Positions 41,985-49,864 of a stretch of DNA of 64,000 bases are shown in pieces (position 1 is the stretch's first letter; each line of letters opens with the position of its first letter). Under the pieces are notes generated by a model that saw only the letters and a program-made list of their open reading frames with translations, did not search any database and was not told where the DNA came from. The stretch is from contig CAMLFH010000019.1 of the NCBI GenBank assembly GCA_946479285.1, forward strand, positions 11,145-75,144, in the 5' to 3' direction. The stretch comes from an uncultured Flavobacteriales bacterium. Lineage in GTDB: Bacteria > Bacteroidota > Bacteroidia > Flavobacteriales > Crocinitomicaceae. The position numbers were made by a program, and so were the translations under genes.

Positions 41985-42110
41985 CTTTTTTAATTGAAAT
42001 TTATACGTTGCCGCGGAGAGAATTGAGAAGAGAAAATTCGTCTTAGCAGATCGATAAACCGATTATTTATTGGTAATCCAACTTTTCAATGATGCATTTT
42101 CAATGTTGAA

Positions 42111-42761
42111 TTAAAAGATCATATCATTTCGATCAAGGATCTTCTTGATCTCAACTCCCATCGAATCAATGAATTCAGCTCTTACTTTGCGGGGAACATC
42201 TTCATCAATCACTTCACAGTTCACGTAGTTGTACTTCCCGTCTTTCCAGCGAAACAAACAGTTATAGTAAGTGATGTTATTATTGATATTATCCGGGAAA
42301 CGAATCAACAAGTCATTATAACCAGTTGCCGATTCACGCTCTTCAATCAGATTTCCATTGAAGCCGTTCAGTTTCACCAATGCTTCTCCTTCCCGCTCAA
42401 AAATCAGCAATCTTCTCAATGGAAAGCCATTTACTCCGGCTTTGATCAACAATTTAAAACCATCCTTCAAGGGAGTCTGCTTATTCAATTTAAAGAAACG
42501 AAAGTATTTCGGACTGCATGTCGGGTGTTCCGGATCATCGTCTGAAGCTGCCTTTGGATCACAAAGATGCAGTTCCTTCAATAATTCGGTTTCCACCTTA
42601 GATCCAAAAGCGTTTGAATTAAAATCCGTACTGATGGTATTGTCAACCTTTTCCTTTTCGGGAGAATGTCTGTGCTCAATGGTAATCTCATCATCCGCGT
42701 CATCGTCACACGAAAAAACAAGTAGAAAAAGTGGAAGAAGGTATACCAATTTGAATCTCAT
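42111..42761 (-). CDS. Lipoprotein, unknown function
   Basis: The 216-residue lipoprotein (signal MRFKLVYLLPLFLLVFSC) is followed by a very acidic stretch DDDADDEITIEHRHSPEKEK. The rest contains KLNGFNGNLIEERESATGYN and an aromatic beta-like region, with no known motif. It begins 16 bp after the HMG-CoA lyase stop, so it is probably expressed with pyrD and HMG-CoA lyase. The acidic run and the HRH could bind metals, but this is speculative. Confidence 0.68.
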   Translation of the reverse strand: MRFKLVYLLPLFLLVFSCDDDADDEITIEHRHSPEKEKVDNTISTDFNSNAFGSKVETELLKELHLCDPKAASDDDPEHPTCSPKYFRFFKLNKQTPLKDGFKLLIKAGVNGFPLRRLLIFEREGEALVKLNGFNGNLIEERESATGYNDLLIRFPDNINNNITYYNCLFRWKDGKYNYVNCEVIDEDVPRKVRAEFIDSMGVEIKKILDRNDMIF

Positions 42762-42776
42762 GGAATGTTTACTTAA

Positions 42777-43631
42777 TTAATGAAAGATATTGGCAGAAGT
42801 TACAAATGCTTTTGAAAAGCAATCCGGATCTATTCCTGTATCGATTCCCTTTTCTTTAAACCAATCAAGCATGCGTTCTGTGGGCATATTCCCGGTCAAT
42901 TCATCTTTTGCCATCGGACAGCCTCCATAACCTTTAATAGCTCCTTCAAAATAACGGCAACCACCCTCGTAAGCTGCCTGGGTTAATTGAGAAGCATTTT
43001 CCTTTAAAGTATGTAAATGTGCTGAGATCTGAGTCTCCGGGAATTCTGTTGAAATTGTTGAAAAAACCTGCTTCACCAATTCCGGAGTTGCAGCACCGAT
43101 GGTATCTGCCAGGGAAAGACGGGAAACTTCAAACAACTGTGTTAATCGTTCTGTCCACGTAACGATCAAGTCTGCAGACCAGGCATCTCCGTATGGGTTT
43201 CCGAATCCCATCGAGAGGTAGAGCATCAATTCTTTATTTTCTTTGTGACAGATATTAGCAATTGCTTCAACCCGTCTCAATGATTCATCGATCGTAGCAT
43301 TGGTATTCCTGATCTGAAAAGTTTCCGAAATGCTAAAAGGATATGCTAAAAAATGAATCCGTTCAAATTTAGCGGCATCTTCAGCACCTCTTTCATTTGG
43401 AATAACTGCCAGCAATTTGGTTTCACTCTCATCCAAACCTTCCAGTACTGTAGCTGTATCCCGCATTTGAGGAATTGCTTTTGGAGAAACAAAACTTCCG
43501 AAATCCAGTGTATCAAATCCACATTTCAATAACTGGTTTAAATAATTAATCTTATCTGCAGTATCAATCCAATCCTTGATTCCCTGCATAGCATCCCTCG
43601 GGCACTCTGTAATAAAGACGCGATTATCCAT
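42777..43631 (-). CDS. Hydroxymethylglutaryl-CoA lyase
   Basis: The 284 residues split HMG-CoA into acetyl-CoA and acetoacetate, the last step of leucine breakdown and ketone-body formation. The TIM-barrel motifs are seen: ECPRDAMQ (9-16) with R12 and D13, the metal-binding pair HLH (205-207), and the signature [13 protein letters not shown] with C238. Length is normal. It overlaps the 3' end of pyrD by 8 bp, so translation is coupled. The thiolase at 2.8 kb and leucine dehydrogenase at 6.3 kb are parts of the same catabolic route, though far apart. Confidence 0.93.
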   Translation of the reverse strand: MDNRVFITECPRDAMQGIKDWIDTADKINYLNQLLKCGFDTLDFGSFVSPKAIPQMRDTATVLEGLDESETKLLAVIPNERGAEDAAKFERIHFLAYPFSISETFQIRNTNATIDESLRRVEAIANICHKENKELMLYLSMGFGNPYGDAWSADLIVTWTERLTQLFEVSRLSLADTIGAATPELVKQVFSTISTEFPETQISAHLHTLKENASQLTQAAYEGGCRYFEGAIKGYGGCPMAKDELTGNMPTERMLDWFKEKGIDTGIDPDCFSKAFVTSANIFH

Positions 43632-44673
43632 GTGCTATTTTCTTTCTTTCTTTTAGAACTGCCTTATTAATTTGTTTTACCAAAGCAGGTCCTTTGTAAA
43701 TAAATCCGGAATAAACCTGAACCAAACTGGCACCGGCGGATAGCTTTTCAATGGCATCTTGAGCAGAATAAATACCCCCGACACCAATGATCGGGAACGT
43801 TCCGTTAGACTTTTGAAACAAATAACTAATTACTTCAGTTGCTCGTTTTGTCAAAGGTTTTCCGGAAACTCCTCCTGCACCAGTAGATTCGATTATGCTC
43901 TTTGAAGTTACTAAATTTCCGCGTTCAATGGTTGTGTTTGTAGCAATTACTCCTGCAATTTTTGTTTCGCTAACAATGCCCACAATGTCATCCAGCTGGG
44001 AATCAGTCAAGTCCGGAGCTATTTTAAGAAAGATTGGTTTTGAAGAATTTATTTTAATTCGCTCATCCATCAGGGTCTGAAGCAAATTTGTGAGTGGTTC
44101 TTTATCTTGAAGTTCTCGTAAGTTCGGTGTGTTTGGAGAAGAAACATTCACTACAAAGTAATCTACGTGAGGTTCCAGCGCATGGTAACATTTCAAATAG
44201 TCGGAAGTTGCCTCTTCATTCGGGGTCACTTTATTCTTTCCGATATTCCCTCCGATGATACACTCCGGATCCAGTTTTTTCAAGCGCTCAACAATCACAT
44301 CCGCACCATCATTATTGAATCCCATTCGATTAATGATAGCCTGATCTTCTAACAAGCGGAATAAACGTGGTTTCGGATTTCCTTCCTGGCCAACCGGAGT
44401 AACTGTTCCAATCTCTACAAAACCAAAACCACAAGCGGCCAACTCATTGATCCGCAAAGCGTTTTTATCAAATCCGGCAGCCAGTCCAACAGGATTCGGG
44501 AAGGTAATTCCGGCGACTGTTGTTTCCAACAGCGGGTTTTTAACGCAATAAATAGACTTCCAAATTGGTTTTACAAAAGGTACTTTCAGCCAGAAGCCAA
44601 GCAGTCTAAATGTAAAATAGTGAACTTTTTCGGGGTCAAATTTAAAAAGAAACCATCTTAACAAAGGGTACAT
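43624..44673 (-). CDS. pyrD: Dihydroorotate dehydrogenase (quinone), class 2
   Basis: This membrane-associated flavoprotein oxidises dihydroorotate to orotate in pyrimidine synthesis, passing electrons to quinone. The 349 residues count from the ATG at 44673; a GTG at 44703 would give ten extra residues and is rejected. The class 2 N-terminal amphipathic region ([20 protein letters not shown]) is present, followed by [39 protein letters not shown] (with the active serine) and [13 protein letters not shown] consensus promoter (TTG-N20-TACCTTTG) overlaps the terminator of the preceding gene. Confidence 0.95.
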   Translation of the reverse strand: MYPLLRWFLFKFDPEKVHYFTFRLLGFWLKVPFVKPIWKSIYCVKNPLLETTVAGITFPNPVGLAAGFDKNALRINELAACGFGFVEIGTVTPVGQEGNPKPRLFRLLEDQAIINRMGFNNDGADVIVERLKKLDPECIIGGNIGKNKVTPNEEATSDYLKCYHALEPHVDYFVVNVSSPNTPNLRELQDKEPLTNLLQTLMDERIKINSSKPIFLKIAPDLTDSQLDDIVGIVSETKIAGVIATNTTIERGNLVTSKSIIESTGAGGVSGKPLTKRATEVISYLFQKSNGTFPIIGVGGIYSAQDAIEKLSAGASLVQVYSGFIYKGPALVKQINKAVLKERKKIAHG

Positions 44674-44688
44674 TCGATTAATTTGTAC

Positions 44689-44719
44689 CAAAGGTAAAAA
44701 CACAAAACGAGCTTGTCAA
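44689..44719 (-). promoter_or_regulatory. pyrD promoter (TTG-N20-TACCTTTG)
   Basis: On the minus strand TTG (44717-44719) and TACCTTTG (44689-44696) are 20 bp apart. The promoter lies inside the hairpin that ends the upstream DUF6089 gene. Confidence 0.65.
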
Positions 44720-44737
44720 TAGGCAAACTCGTTTTGT
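44702..44737 (-). terminator. Terminator of the DUF6089-type gene overlapping the pyrD promoter
   Basis: A perfect 10-bp stem ACAAAACGAG/CTCGTTTTGT (44702-44711 and 44728-44737) is followed on the minus strand by GTTTTT. It lies 22 bp past the stop at 44759. Confidence 0.65.
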
Positions 44738-44758
44738 TAAAAAAAAATTAAAATTGTT

Positions 44759-45703
44759 TTAGAACTTCGCTCTGTAATGACGTTTTCCAAACTTCATTGG
44801 TCCGCTTCTGGTTCCGGATTTATAAGTAATGTTTCGTGTTACCATGATATTCACATACAGGAAAGCATCTTTTTGCTTATCACCTCTTTGACTACCAGGG
44901 TTGAATGCTGAAGGATTGTTTGAAGGATTTGACAGGTAAGCTGCCTGAGGCCCGTAAGTTGCTCCAATGATTGCCGGATCATAATAGGTCCCATGAACAT
45001 CATCGATGTAATCAGAGAATGTTTTTACATAACATGCTTCCAAACCAATTCTCCACATGCGGTTGATTCCCATTCGGAAACCAATACCTAAAGGAACTGT
45101 TGCTGTGATGCGTTTGTAATTTGCAGGACCATCAGGAAGACCCTGACCTTCTGTGTGCAATGGTTGCAATGCTACTCTTCCACCCTGGTACATCGCTTTT
45201 GGATTGTAATACATCGCACCGATTCCTGCAATTAAATACAATTGCTCATTGTGATCGGTAAACCCTTTTAATCCCGGGATGTTGTATCTGCGTCCGATTT
45301 TCTCATTTGCCAAAACAATGATCTCGAAACGCTGGCTTAGCATTACGAAAAACGAGCGGAAATTCAAATTTCTCATGTTTCGGATTGGCTCAGCTGTCAA
45401 TGCATCATTACCACGAAGCATTCCCAGGTTTACCATGGTTGAAGTTGCGTAATAGGGATGAAAGCGGTATCTGAACGAAGCAGATCCTCCGAAGTGAGTT
45501 GAGTTAAAATCTATATCCTTCAAACTGTAGTCTGTACCAATTTGATTCGCACCACCAAGGTCTCCTAAGAAACTAGTTGCGCCAAGACCGATAGAAATTT
45601 CTTTCTTGTTCATTGCCCAATTTCGCTGTGTATTGAAATTGGAATTCTGCGCAAGTGAAATTGTTGAAACTATAGATAAAATAGTTAGAGTTATGTATTT
45701 CAT
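44759..45703 (-). CDS. DUF6089-type outer-membrane beta-barrel protein (tandem copy 1)
   Basis: The 314 residues have a signal peptide (MKYITLTILSIVSTISLAQ), an ISIGLGATSFLGDLGGANQI opening typical of DUF6089-like barrels, and YRFHPYYATSTMVNLGMLRG, VMLSQRFEIIVLANEKIGRR and RITATVPLGIGFRMGI strands. The upstream neighbour (45952-46860) is a close paralogue with nearly the same strings, so this is a tandem duplication. The C-terminus of this copy is longer and basic (PMKFGKRHYRAKF). Function is unknown; barrel proteins of this type are often in the outer membrane of gliding and polysaccharide-rich Bacteroidota. Confidence 0.83.
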   Translation of the reverse strand: MKYITLTILSIVSTISLAQNSNFNTQRNWAMNKKEISIGLGATSFLGDLGGANQIGTDYSLKDIDFNSTHFGGSASFRYRFHPYYATSTMVNLGMLRGNDALTAEPIRNMRNLNFRSFFVMLSQRFEIIVLANEKIGRRYNIPGLKGFTDHNEQLYLIAGIGAMYYNPKAMYQGGRVALQPLHTEGQGLPDGPANYKRITATVPLGIGFRMGINRMWRIGLEACYVKTFSDYIDDVHGTYYDPAIIGATYGPQAAYLSNPSNNPSAFNPGSQRGDKQKDAFLYVNIMVTRNITYKSGTRSGPMKFGKRHYRAKF

Positions 45704-45951
45704 TCTAAAAATTTATGTTGTAGTAGAATCCACGACGCTAAATTAGCTTTTTATATAACAGCCACCTAAAAACTTTGTTGCTTTTTTTTAAAAGGTAATT
45801 GTTAATGAACAAGTAACCCATTCTATTGAAGAATTTTTTCACAAATCCAAAAAAAATGTAAAAAAGTGGTTAATGAAATGAAAGGAATTATTGTTCAATT
45901 AACAGGACATCTGCTTAATTAATAATTCGTTAACCAACTACTTTTCTAAAA

Positions 45952-46860
45952 CTAATTGGCCCTGGATCTGTAGGTGATATTCCGGATCAATGTGATATTT
46001 GCATAAAAGAATGCATCCTTGTACTTTCCGCCCCGCTGACTTCCTGCATTGAAAGCTTCCGGAGTTTCTGAAGGATTGGATAAATAGGCAGCCTGTTGGC
46101 CGTAAGAAGCACCAATACCTGACGGATCGTAATATTCACTGCTCACATCATCTATATAATCGGAGAACGTTTTTACATAGGTAAGTTCCAGTCCGATTCG
46201 CCACAATCTTCCGATTCCCATCCTGAATCCGATTCCCATAGGAATGGTTGCCGTGATGCGTGTGTATTCGGCCGGACCACCTGAAAGCCCTTGTCCTTCT
46301 GTGTGTTTATCATGCAAAGTAACCCAGCTGTCTTGGTACTTTGATTTAGGATTGAAATACATCGCTCCCACACCTCCGATCAAATACAATTGTTCGTTGT
46401 GTTGGATTACTCTGCCAGGCTTTCTTCCCAATCGTTCATTCGCCAACAAAATGATTTCAAATCGCTGGCTGAGCATCACGAAAAAAGATCGGAAATTCAG
46501 GTTCCGCATATTGCGGATAGGTTCCTGGGTAAAAGCGTCACTTCCGCGCAGCATCCCCGCATTGATCATGGTAGAGGTTGCAAAATGACGATGGAATCGA
46601 TACCTGTATGAGAAAGAACCTCCAAGGTGAGTGGAATTAAGATCGATATCTTTCAAACTGAAATTGGAAACAGCCTGGTCAGCTCCCCCCAAATCGCCTA
46701 AAAAACCGGTTGCTCCCAGTCCGATCGAAAGTTCATGTTTATTCATAGCCCAGTTTTGCTGGGTATTTAAATACTGTGCACAAGAAATCAGTGAAACCAT
46801 TGAAAAAATGGTAAGAATCACGTACCTGATCCTAAAATTCAGTGTTTTAATGGCTTTCAT
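45952..46860 (-). CDS. DUF6089-type outer-membrane beta-barrel protein (tandem copy 2)
   Basis: This 302-residue paralogue of the next gene shares ELSIGLGATGFLGDLGGADQ, YRYRFHRHFATSTMINAGML, FRSFFVMLSQRFEIILLANE and RITATIPMGIGFRMGI. The signal peptide is after a longer basic start (MKAIKTLNFRIRYVILTIFS). It has a consensus promoter (TTG-N21-TATTTTTG), while copy 1 has only a weaker one (TAATTTAG). The 248-bp gap between the copies holds nothing else I can identify. Confidence 0.83.
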   Translation of the reverse strand: MKAIKTLNFRIRYVILTIFSMVSLISCAQYLNTQQNWAMNKHELSIGLGATGFLGDLGGADQAVSNFSLKDIDLNSTHLGGSFSYRYRFHRHFATSTMINAGMLRGSDAFTQEPIRNMRNLNFRSFFVMLSQRFEIILLANERLGRKPGRVIQHNEQLYLIGGVGAMYFNPKSKYQDSWVTLHDKHTEGQGLSGGPAEYTRITATIPMGIGFRMGIGRLWRIGLELTYVKTFSDYIDDVSSEYYDPSGIGASYGQQAAYLSNPSETPEAFNAGSQRGGKYKDAFFYANITLIRNITYRSRAN

Positions 46861-46879
46861 GACGATAAGTTAATACTTT

Positions 46880-46911
46880 CAAAAATAGTTTCCAAAAAAA
46901 CTTTTCGTCAA
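46880..46911 (-). promoter_or_regulatory. Promoter (TTG-N21-TATTTTTG) of the DUF6089-type copy 2
   Basis: On the minus strand TTG (46909-46911) and TATTTTTG (46880-46887) are 21 bp apart. The -7 element ends 19 bp before the ATG. Confidence 0.65.
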
Positions 46912-46932
46912 AACGCCTTGAGCTGATTCTGC

Positions 46933-46961
46933 AAAAAAGCCCCGACATGTATCGTCGGGGC
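46933..46961 (-). terminator. Rho-independent terminator after the ECF sigma gene
   Basis: A perfect 8-bp GC-rich stem GCCCCGAC/GTCGGGGC with a 7-nt loop is followed on the minus strand by six Ts. It sits 10 bp past the stop at 46971. Confidence 0.85.
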
Positions 46962-46970
46962 CTTCTCTTT

Positions 46971-47552
46971 TTAAGCTGCGTATCTGCCTAAGAAATATTC
47001 TCTTAGTTTTTCCAATGCCCTGAAAGTTTTCACCTTCGCATTGTTCTCAGTAATACCTATTGATTCTCCGATCTCTTTAAAACTTAGCTGTTCAAAAAAT
47101 CGCATCTCAATCAACTTTAATTGTTCTTCTTTTAACTTTTGCATTGCTGCTAAAAGCAAAGATTGATTGTGTTCTAATTCTTGATTGTCAAAAAATAACG
47201 TGTCGAAAATTGGAATCTGAACATGTTCCATAGAAACCGTTCTGTTCGACTGCATTTCTCGATAGGATTGGTACAATTCGCTTTTGGCTATTCTGTAAAG
47301 CCATGAACCGAACGGTACGCCGCGGTCTTCATACTTCGATAAATTCTTAATCGCCTTGATAAAGACTTGAGAAGCGACATCGTGGGCTTGCTCCGGGTCT
47401 TCCATGCGTTGTTTCAAATAGCGAAGTATTGCATCATAATACTTGCGGTACAAAGGTTCGAATCTTGCCGGATCCTCCTTTGCCTGCATCACCCATACTT
47501 GCTCCTCCTGGAGAAGTTCTGGTGACTGGTGGAAATAGACATTAACTGCCAT
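46971..47552 (-). CDS. ECF-type RNA polymerase sigma factor
   Basis: The 193 residues show region 2 (YRKYYDAILRYLKQRMEDPE, then ASQVFIKAIKNLSKYEDRGV and WLYRIAKSELYQSY) and region 4 (LIEMRFFEQLSFKEIGESIG, then NNAKVKTFRALEKLREYF). There is no anti-sigma gene next to it and no FecR/TonB pair, so the control route is unclear. It has its own terminator. Upstream on the same strand lies the di-haem peroxidase gene, with a 162-bp gap without a clear promoter. The target promoters cannot be told here. Confidence 0.9.
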   Translation of the reverse strand: MAVNVYFHQSPELLQEEQVWVMQAKEDPARFEPLYRKYYDAILRYLKQRMEDPEQAHDVASQVFIKAIKNLSKYEDRGVPFGSWLYRIAKSELYQSYREMQSNRTVSMEHVQIPIFDTLFFDNQELEHNQSLLLAAMQKLKEEQLKLIEMRFFEQLSFKEIGESIGITENNAKVKTFRALEKLREYFLGRYAA

Positions 47553-47714
47553 GGTATATTTGGATTTTGGGTTTGCATAATTTTTACATTGGGGTATGAC
47601 TAATATAACGGGATATTTTTCAAATTATTATCAAATGGAGAATTATCGACCGTTTTTTTAACAGTTTTTCGACGAATAGTACAATTAGTTCTATCAACTA
47701 AGTAGAATTCTCCT

Positions 47715-48713
47715 TTATTTGATCGCAGATGTATCAGTTAATGTCTTTAAAAACGATTCTAACTGATTGATTTCTAAACCACTTAATTTAAAGGGCTTTA
47801 TTGCATGAAATTTATTGGGGAAATCCGCACCTCCTTTTGAATAATGCAAAATCACCTCTTTCAGAGTACGAATACTGCCATCGTGCATGTATGGCGCAGT
47901 CAACGACACATTTCTCAAACCCGGAACTTTAAAAGTTCCCCGCTCCTTCTCAAGTCCGTTGATCCGGTATCTTCCTGCATCTGCACCGTAATCGGTGTAA
48001 AGTCCGTTGCTAACTACCGCATAGTTTGTGAAATCAGGTCCGGAATGACATTTAGTACAATACAATTTCTGAGAAAAAAGAATCCATCCTGCTTGTTCAT
48101 CTGCAGTTAAAGCCTGCTTGTTACCCGCTCTGAATCGGTCGAATTTGCTATTCCGGCTGATCAATGAACGTTCATAAGTACTTATGGCCCGTGTAATCAC
48201 ATATGCATCCAGTTCTCTATTGAAAATTGATCTGGCCAACTGCTTGTATTCCGGATCTTTGGATAATTTCTGAAGCACTTCCTTCATCAAACTTCCCATT
48301 TCCAAATGATCCTGGATCGGAACCAGGACCTGTTCTTCCAGCGTTTTCACTTCGCCGTCGTACATATAACTTTTAAAGTAGGAACTATTCAGAAGACTCG
48401 GAGCATTACGCATAGCAGTTTGGCCGTTTACGCCGCGGCTTTTAGACAGACCGTCTGTAAAGGCTTTATTGGGCTGATGACAGCTGGCACAGGAAATTTC
48501 GTTATTGCGCGACAAGCGTTTGTCGAAAAAGAGTTTTTTCCCGAAAGCAATTTTGGCTGTTGTAATTGGATTGTCTGCAGGAAAAGGTACTTCTAGCCCC
48601 GGCTGGCTCAGCAGCCCTTTCTCAAGCACTGGCTTTTCCTCCGTTCCGGAACACTTCCAGCCTATAAATGCTATCAGCAATGAGAAAATAAACAAGCTTT
48701 TATTGAAATTCAT
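47715..48713 (-). CDS. Di-haem cytochrome c peroxidase (CcpA/MauG family) lipoprotein
   Basis: The 332 residues have a hydrophobic N-terminus ending in GWKC (C21), a probable lipobox. Two c-type haem motifs are seen: SCASCHQ (C75, C78, H79) and YCTKCHSG (C219, C222, H223), plus GRYRINGLEKERGTFKVPGL and PYMHDGSIRTLKEVILHY, typical of di-haem peroxidases. The enzyme reduces hydrogen peroxide in the periplasm with electrons from a cytochrome. Upstream lies a 309-bp gap containing a 58-bp tandem repeat array. Confidence 0.92.
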   Translation of the reverse strand: MNFNKSLFIFSLLIAFIGWKCSGTEEKPVLEKGLLSQPGLEVPFPADNPITTAKIAFGKKLFFDKRLSRNNEISCASCHQPNKAFTDGLSKSRGVNGQTAMRNAPSLLNSSYFKSYMYDGEVKTLEEQVLVPIQDHLEMGSLMKEVLQKLSKDPEYKQLARSIFNRELDAYVITRAISTYERSLISRNSKFDRFRAGNKQALTADEQAGWILFSQKLYCTKCHSGPDFTNYAVVSNGLYTDYGADAGRYRINGLEKERGTFKVPGLRNVSLTAPYMHDGSIRTLKEVILHYSKGGADFPNKFHAIKPFKLSGLEINQLESFLKTLTDTSAIK

Positions 48714-48794
48714 AACACCCTAACTACTAAGTTACTATGAAAAGAGAAACTTACCTCAAAAATGATGCTTTATTAGGCATTTTATTTTTCTGTC

Positions 48795-49010
48795 TTAAAA
48801 AAGCAAAAGCTGCGTTAACGCTTGCTTGTATCAAAAGCTGGATTTTTCCCAAATTATTTCCGCTCTGACGTTTGTCATAATTTGGTCTTCAAAAGCTGCA
48901 ATTTTCCCAAATTATTTCCGCTCTGACGTTTGTCATAATTTGGTCTTCAAAAGCTGCGCTTACCTCAAACTAATACTTTGTGAAAAAGCAGTTTTCGTCT
49001 TCAAAAGCTT
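48795..49010. repeat. 58-bp tandem repeat array with internal hairpins
   Basis: CAAAAGCTG-type boxes recur at 48804, 48832, 48890, 48948 and (as CAAAAGCTT) 49002. The 48832-48889 and 48890-48947 units are nearly identical 58-bp copies, each holding CCAAATTAT and ATAATTTGG arms around a 19-nt loop (TTCCGCTCTGACGTTTGTC). A third unit starts at 48948, shares only the first 11 bases and ends after 54 bp. CTTACCTCAAA occurs on both sides (48750-48760 and 48959-48969). The array is intergenic, between the methyltransferase stop and the peroxidase start on the minus strand. The rest of the 309-bp gap shows nothing recognisable. Confidence 0.8.
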
Positions 49011-49022
49011 TGCTTTTTCTTC

Positions 49023-49796
49023 TTATTTTTTTCGAACGATGTAAAGCGCTTCGTCTTTGATAAGTCTGTAGCGCTCTATTTCTTCATCCGGCAAAGGATT
49101 ATTGGCAAATGCAACTTCCACTTCAAAACCAGCTCTTTCCAACCATTGCGGATAATCTCTTCCAAATAAACGCACGTGGTCTTTCTGCCAGAAATGTTTC
49201 TCGCGGTCTTCCGGAGAAGTGATAGTCCAATCTTCATAAGTCTCCTCACGGGAAATATCCTGAGGGACCTGTAAAATCCCCCATGCTCCGGGAGCCATCA
49301 CACGATAAAGTTCTTTCATACATTGAAGCGCGTCATCCACATGTTCCATCACATGATTACAAAAAACCACATCAAAACGGTTGTCTTCCAAAGGAATATG
49401 ATGTAAATCGAAATGCATATCGGCAATCGGTGAAACCAAATCTCCGGTTAAATAATCCAGGTTCTGCTGGTTCTTGAATTTTTTATGAAAGCATTGTTCC
49501 GGTGCAATGTGCAGAACTTTTAGTTTATCAGCTGTAAAAAAATTACTTTCTCTTTTTAAATAAAGCCACATCAAACGGTGTCTTTCCAAAGTTAAGTCAA
49601 ACGGACAAAGCACATTCTCCCGATGCGCAACATCAGATCCGTAGGATAAGAACTTTCTGAATTTTCGTTCACATACCGGACATTCCACCTTATTTCCCTT
49701 GTAAATCAAAGGCGCGAAGAACTTAAAAATGTAGCTCAAACGGATTAAAAGCGGCCTTGGCAATTTATTAAGAAGAAACTTATATGCTTTTTTCAT
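49023..49796 (-). CDS. SAM-dependent methyltransferase (class I, type 11-like)
   Basis: The 257 residues count from the ATG at 49796 (MKKAYKFLLNKLPRPL). A frame open to 49901 runs into the oligopeptidase gene and is rejected. A Zn-ribbon-like start (VECPVCERKFRKFL, C-x2-C) is followed by the Rossmann region LKVLHIAPEQCFHKKFKNQQ, DLVSPIADMHFDLHHIPLED and VVFCNHVMEHVDDALQCMKE, a type 11 methyltransferase fold. The substrate is unknown; similar proteins lie in surface-polysaccharide or lipid clusters. The promoter (TTG-N22-TAACTTTG) ends 5 bp before the ATG, so the mRNA may be leaderless. The next gene is divergent. Confidence 0.85.
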   Translation of the reverse strand: MKKAYKFLLNKLPRPLLIRLSYIFKFFAPLIYKGNKVECPVCERKFRKFLSYGSDVAHRENVLCPFDLTLERHRLMWLYLKRESNFFTADKLKVLHIAPEQCFHKKFKNQQNLDYLTGDLVSPIADMHFDLHHIPLEDNRFDVVFCNHVMEHVDDALQCMKELYRVMAPGAWGILQVPQDISREETYEDWTITSPEDREKHFWQKDHVRLFGRDYPQWLERAGFEVEVAFANNPLPDEEIERYRLIKDEALYIVRKK

Positions 49797-49801
49797 GAAA
49801 A

Positions 49802-49834
49802 CAAAGTTAATAAACTCCCGAAACCGACCCACAA
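49802..49834 (-). promoter_or_regulatory. Methyltransferase promoter (TTG-N22-TAACTTTG)
   Basis: On the minus strand TTG (49832-49834) and TAACTTTG (49802-49809) are 22 bp apart. The -7 element ends 5 bp before the ATG at 49796. Confidence 0.6.
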
Positions 49835-49852
49835 TTCTTAAAAGAGTTCTCT

Positions 49853-49860
49853 TAAATTTG
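49853..49860 (+). promoter_or_regulatory. -7 element (TAAATTTG) of the oligopeptidase gene
   Basis: An exact TAnnTTTG match ends 4 bp before the ATG at 49865. No TTG is spaced correctly upstream. Confidence 0.5.
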
Positions 49861-49864
49861 TGGT

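Noticed and set aside
45704..45951. A hidden gene or RNA between the tandem DUF6089 genes
   Set aside because: Only AT-rich sequence with a near-consensus -7 element (TAATTTAG) was found; no structure or frame of note.
48832..48947. Integron attC-like sites
   Set aside because: Each unit has one inverted pair, but no GTT core, no R'/R'' arms and no integrase gene.
48795..49010. CRISPR array
   Set aside because: The units are contiguous tandem copies with no variable spacers, and no cas genes are nearby.
48826..49044. 72-residue plus-strand ORF over the 58-bp tandem array
   Set aside because: The 58-bp period shifts the frame in each unit, so the protein is not a repeat protein; it follows from chance absence of stops.
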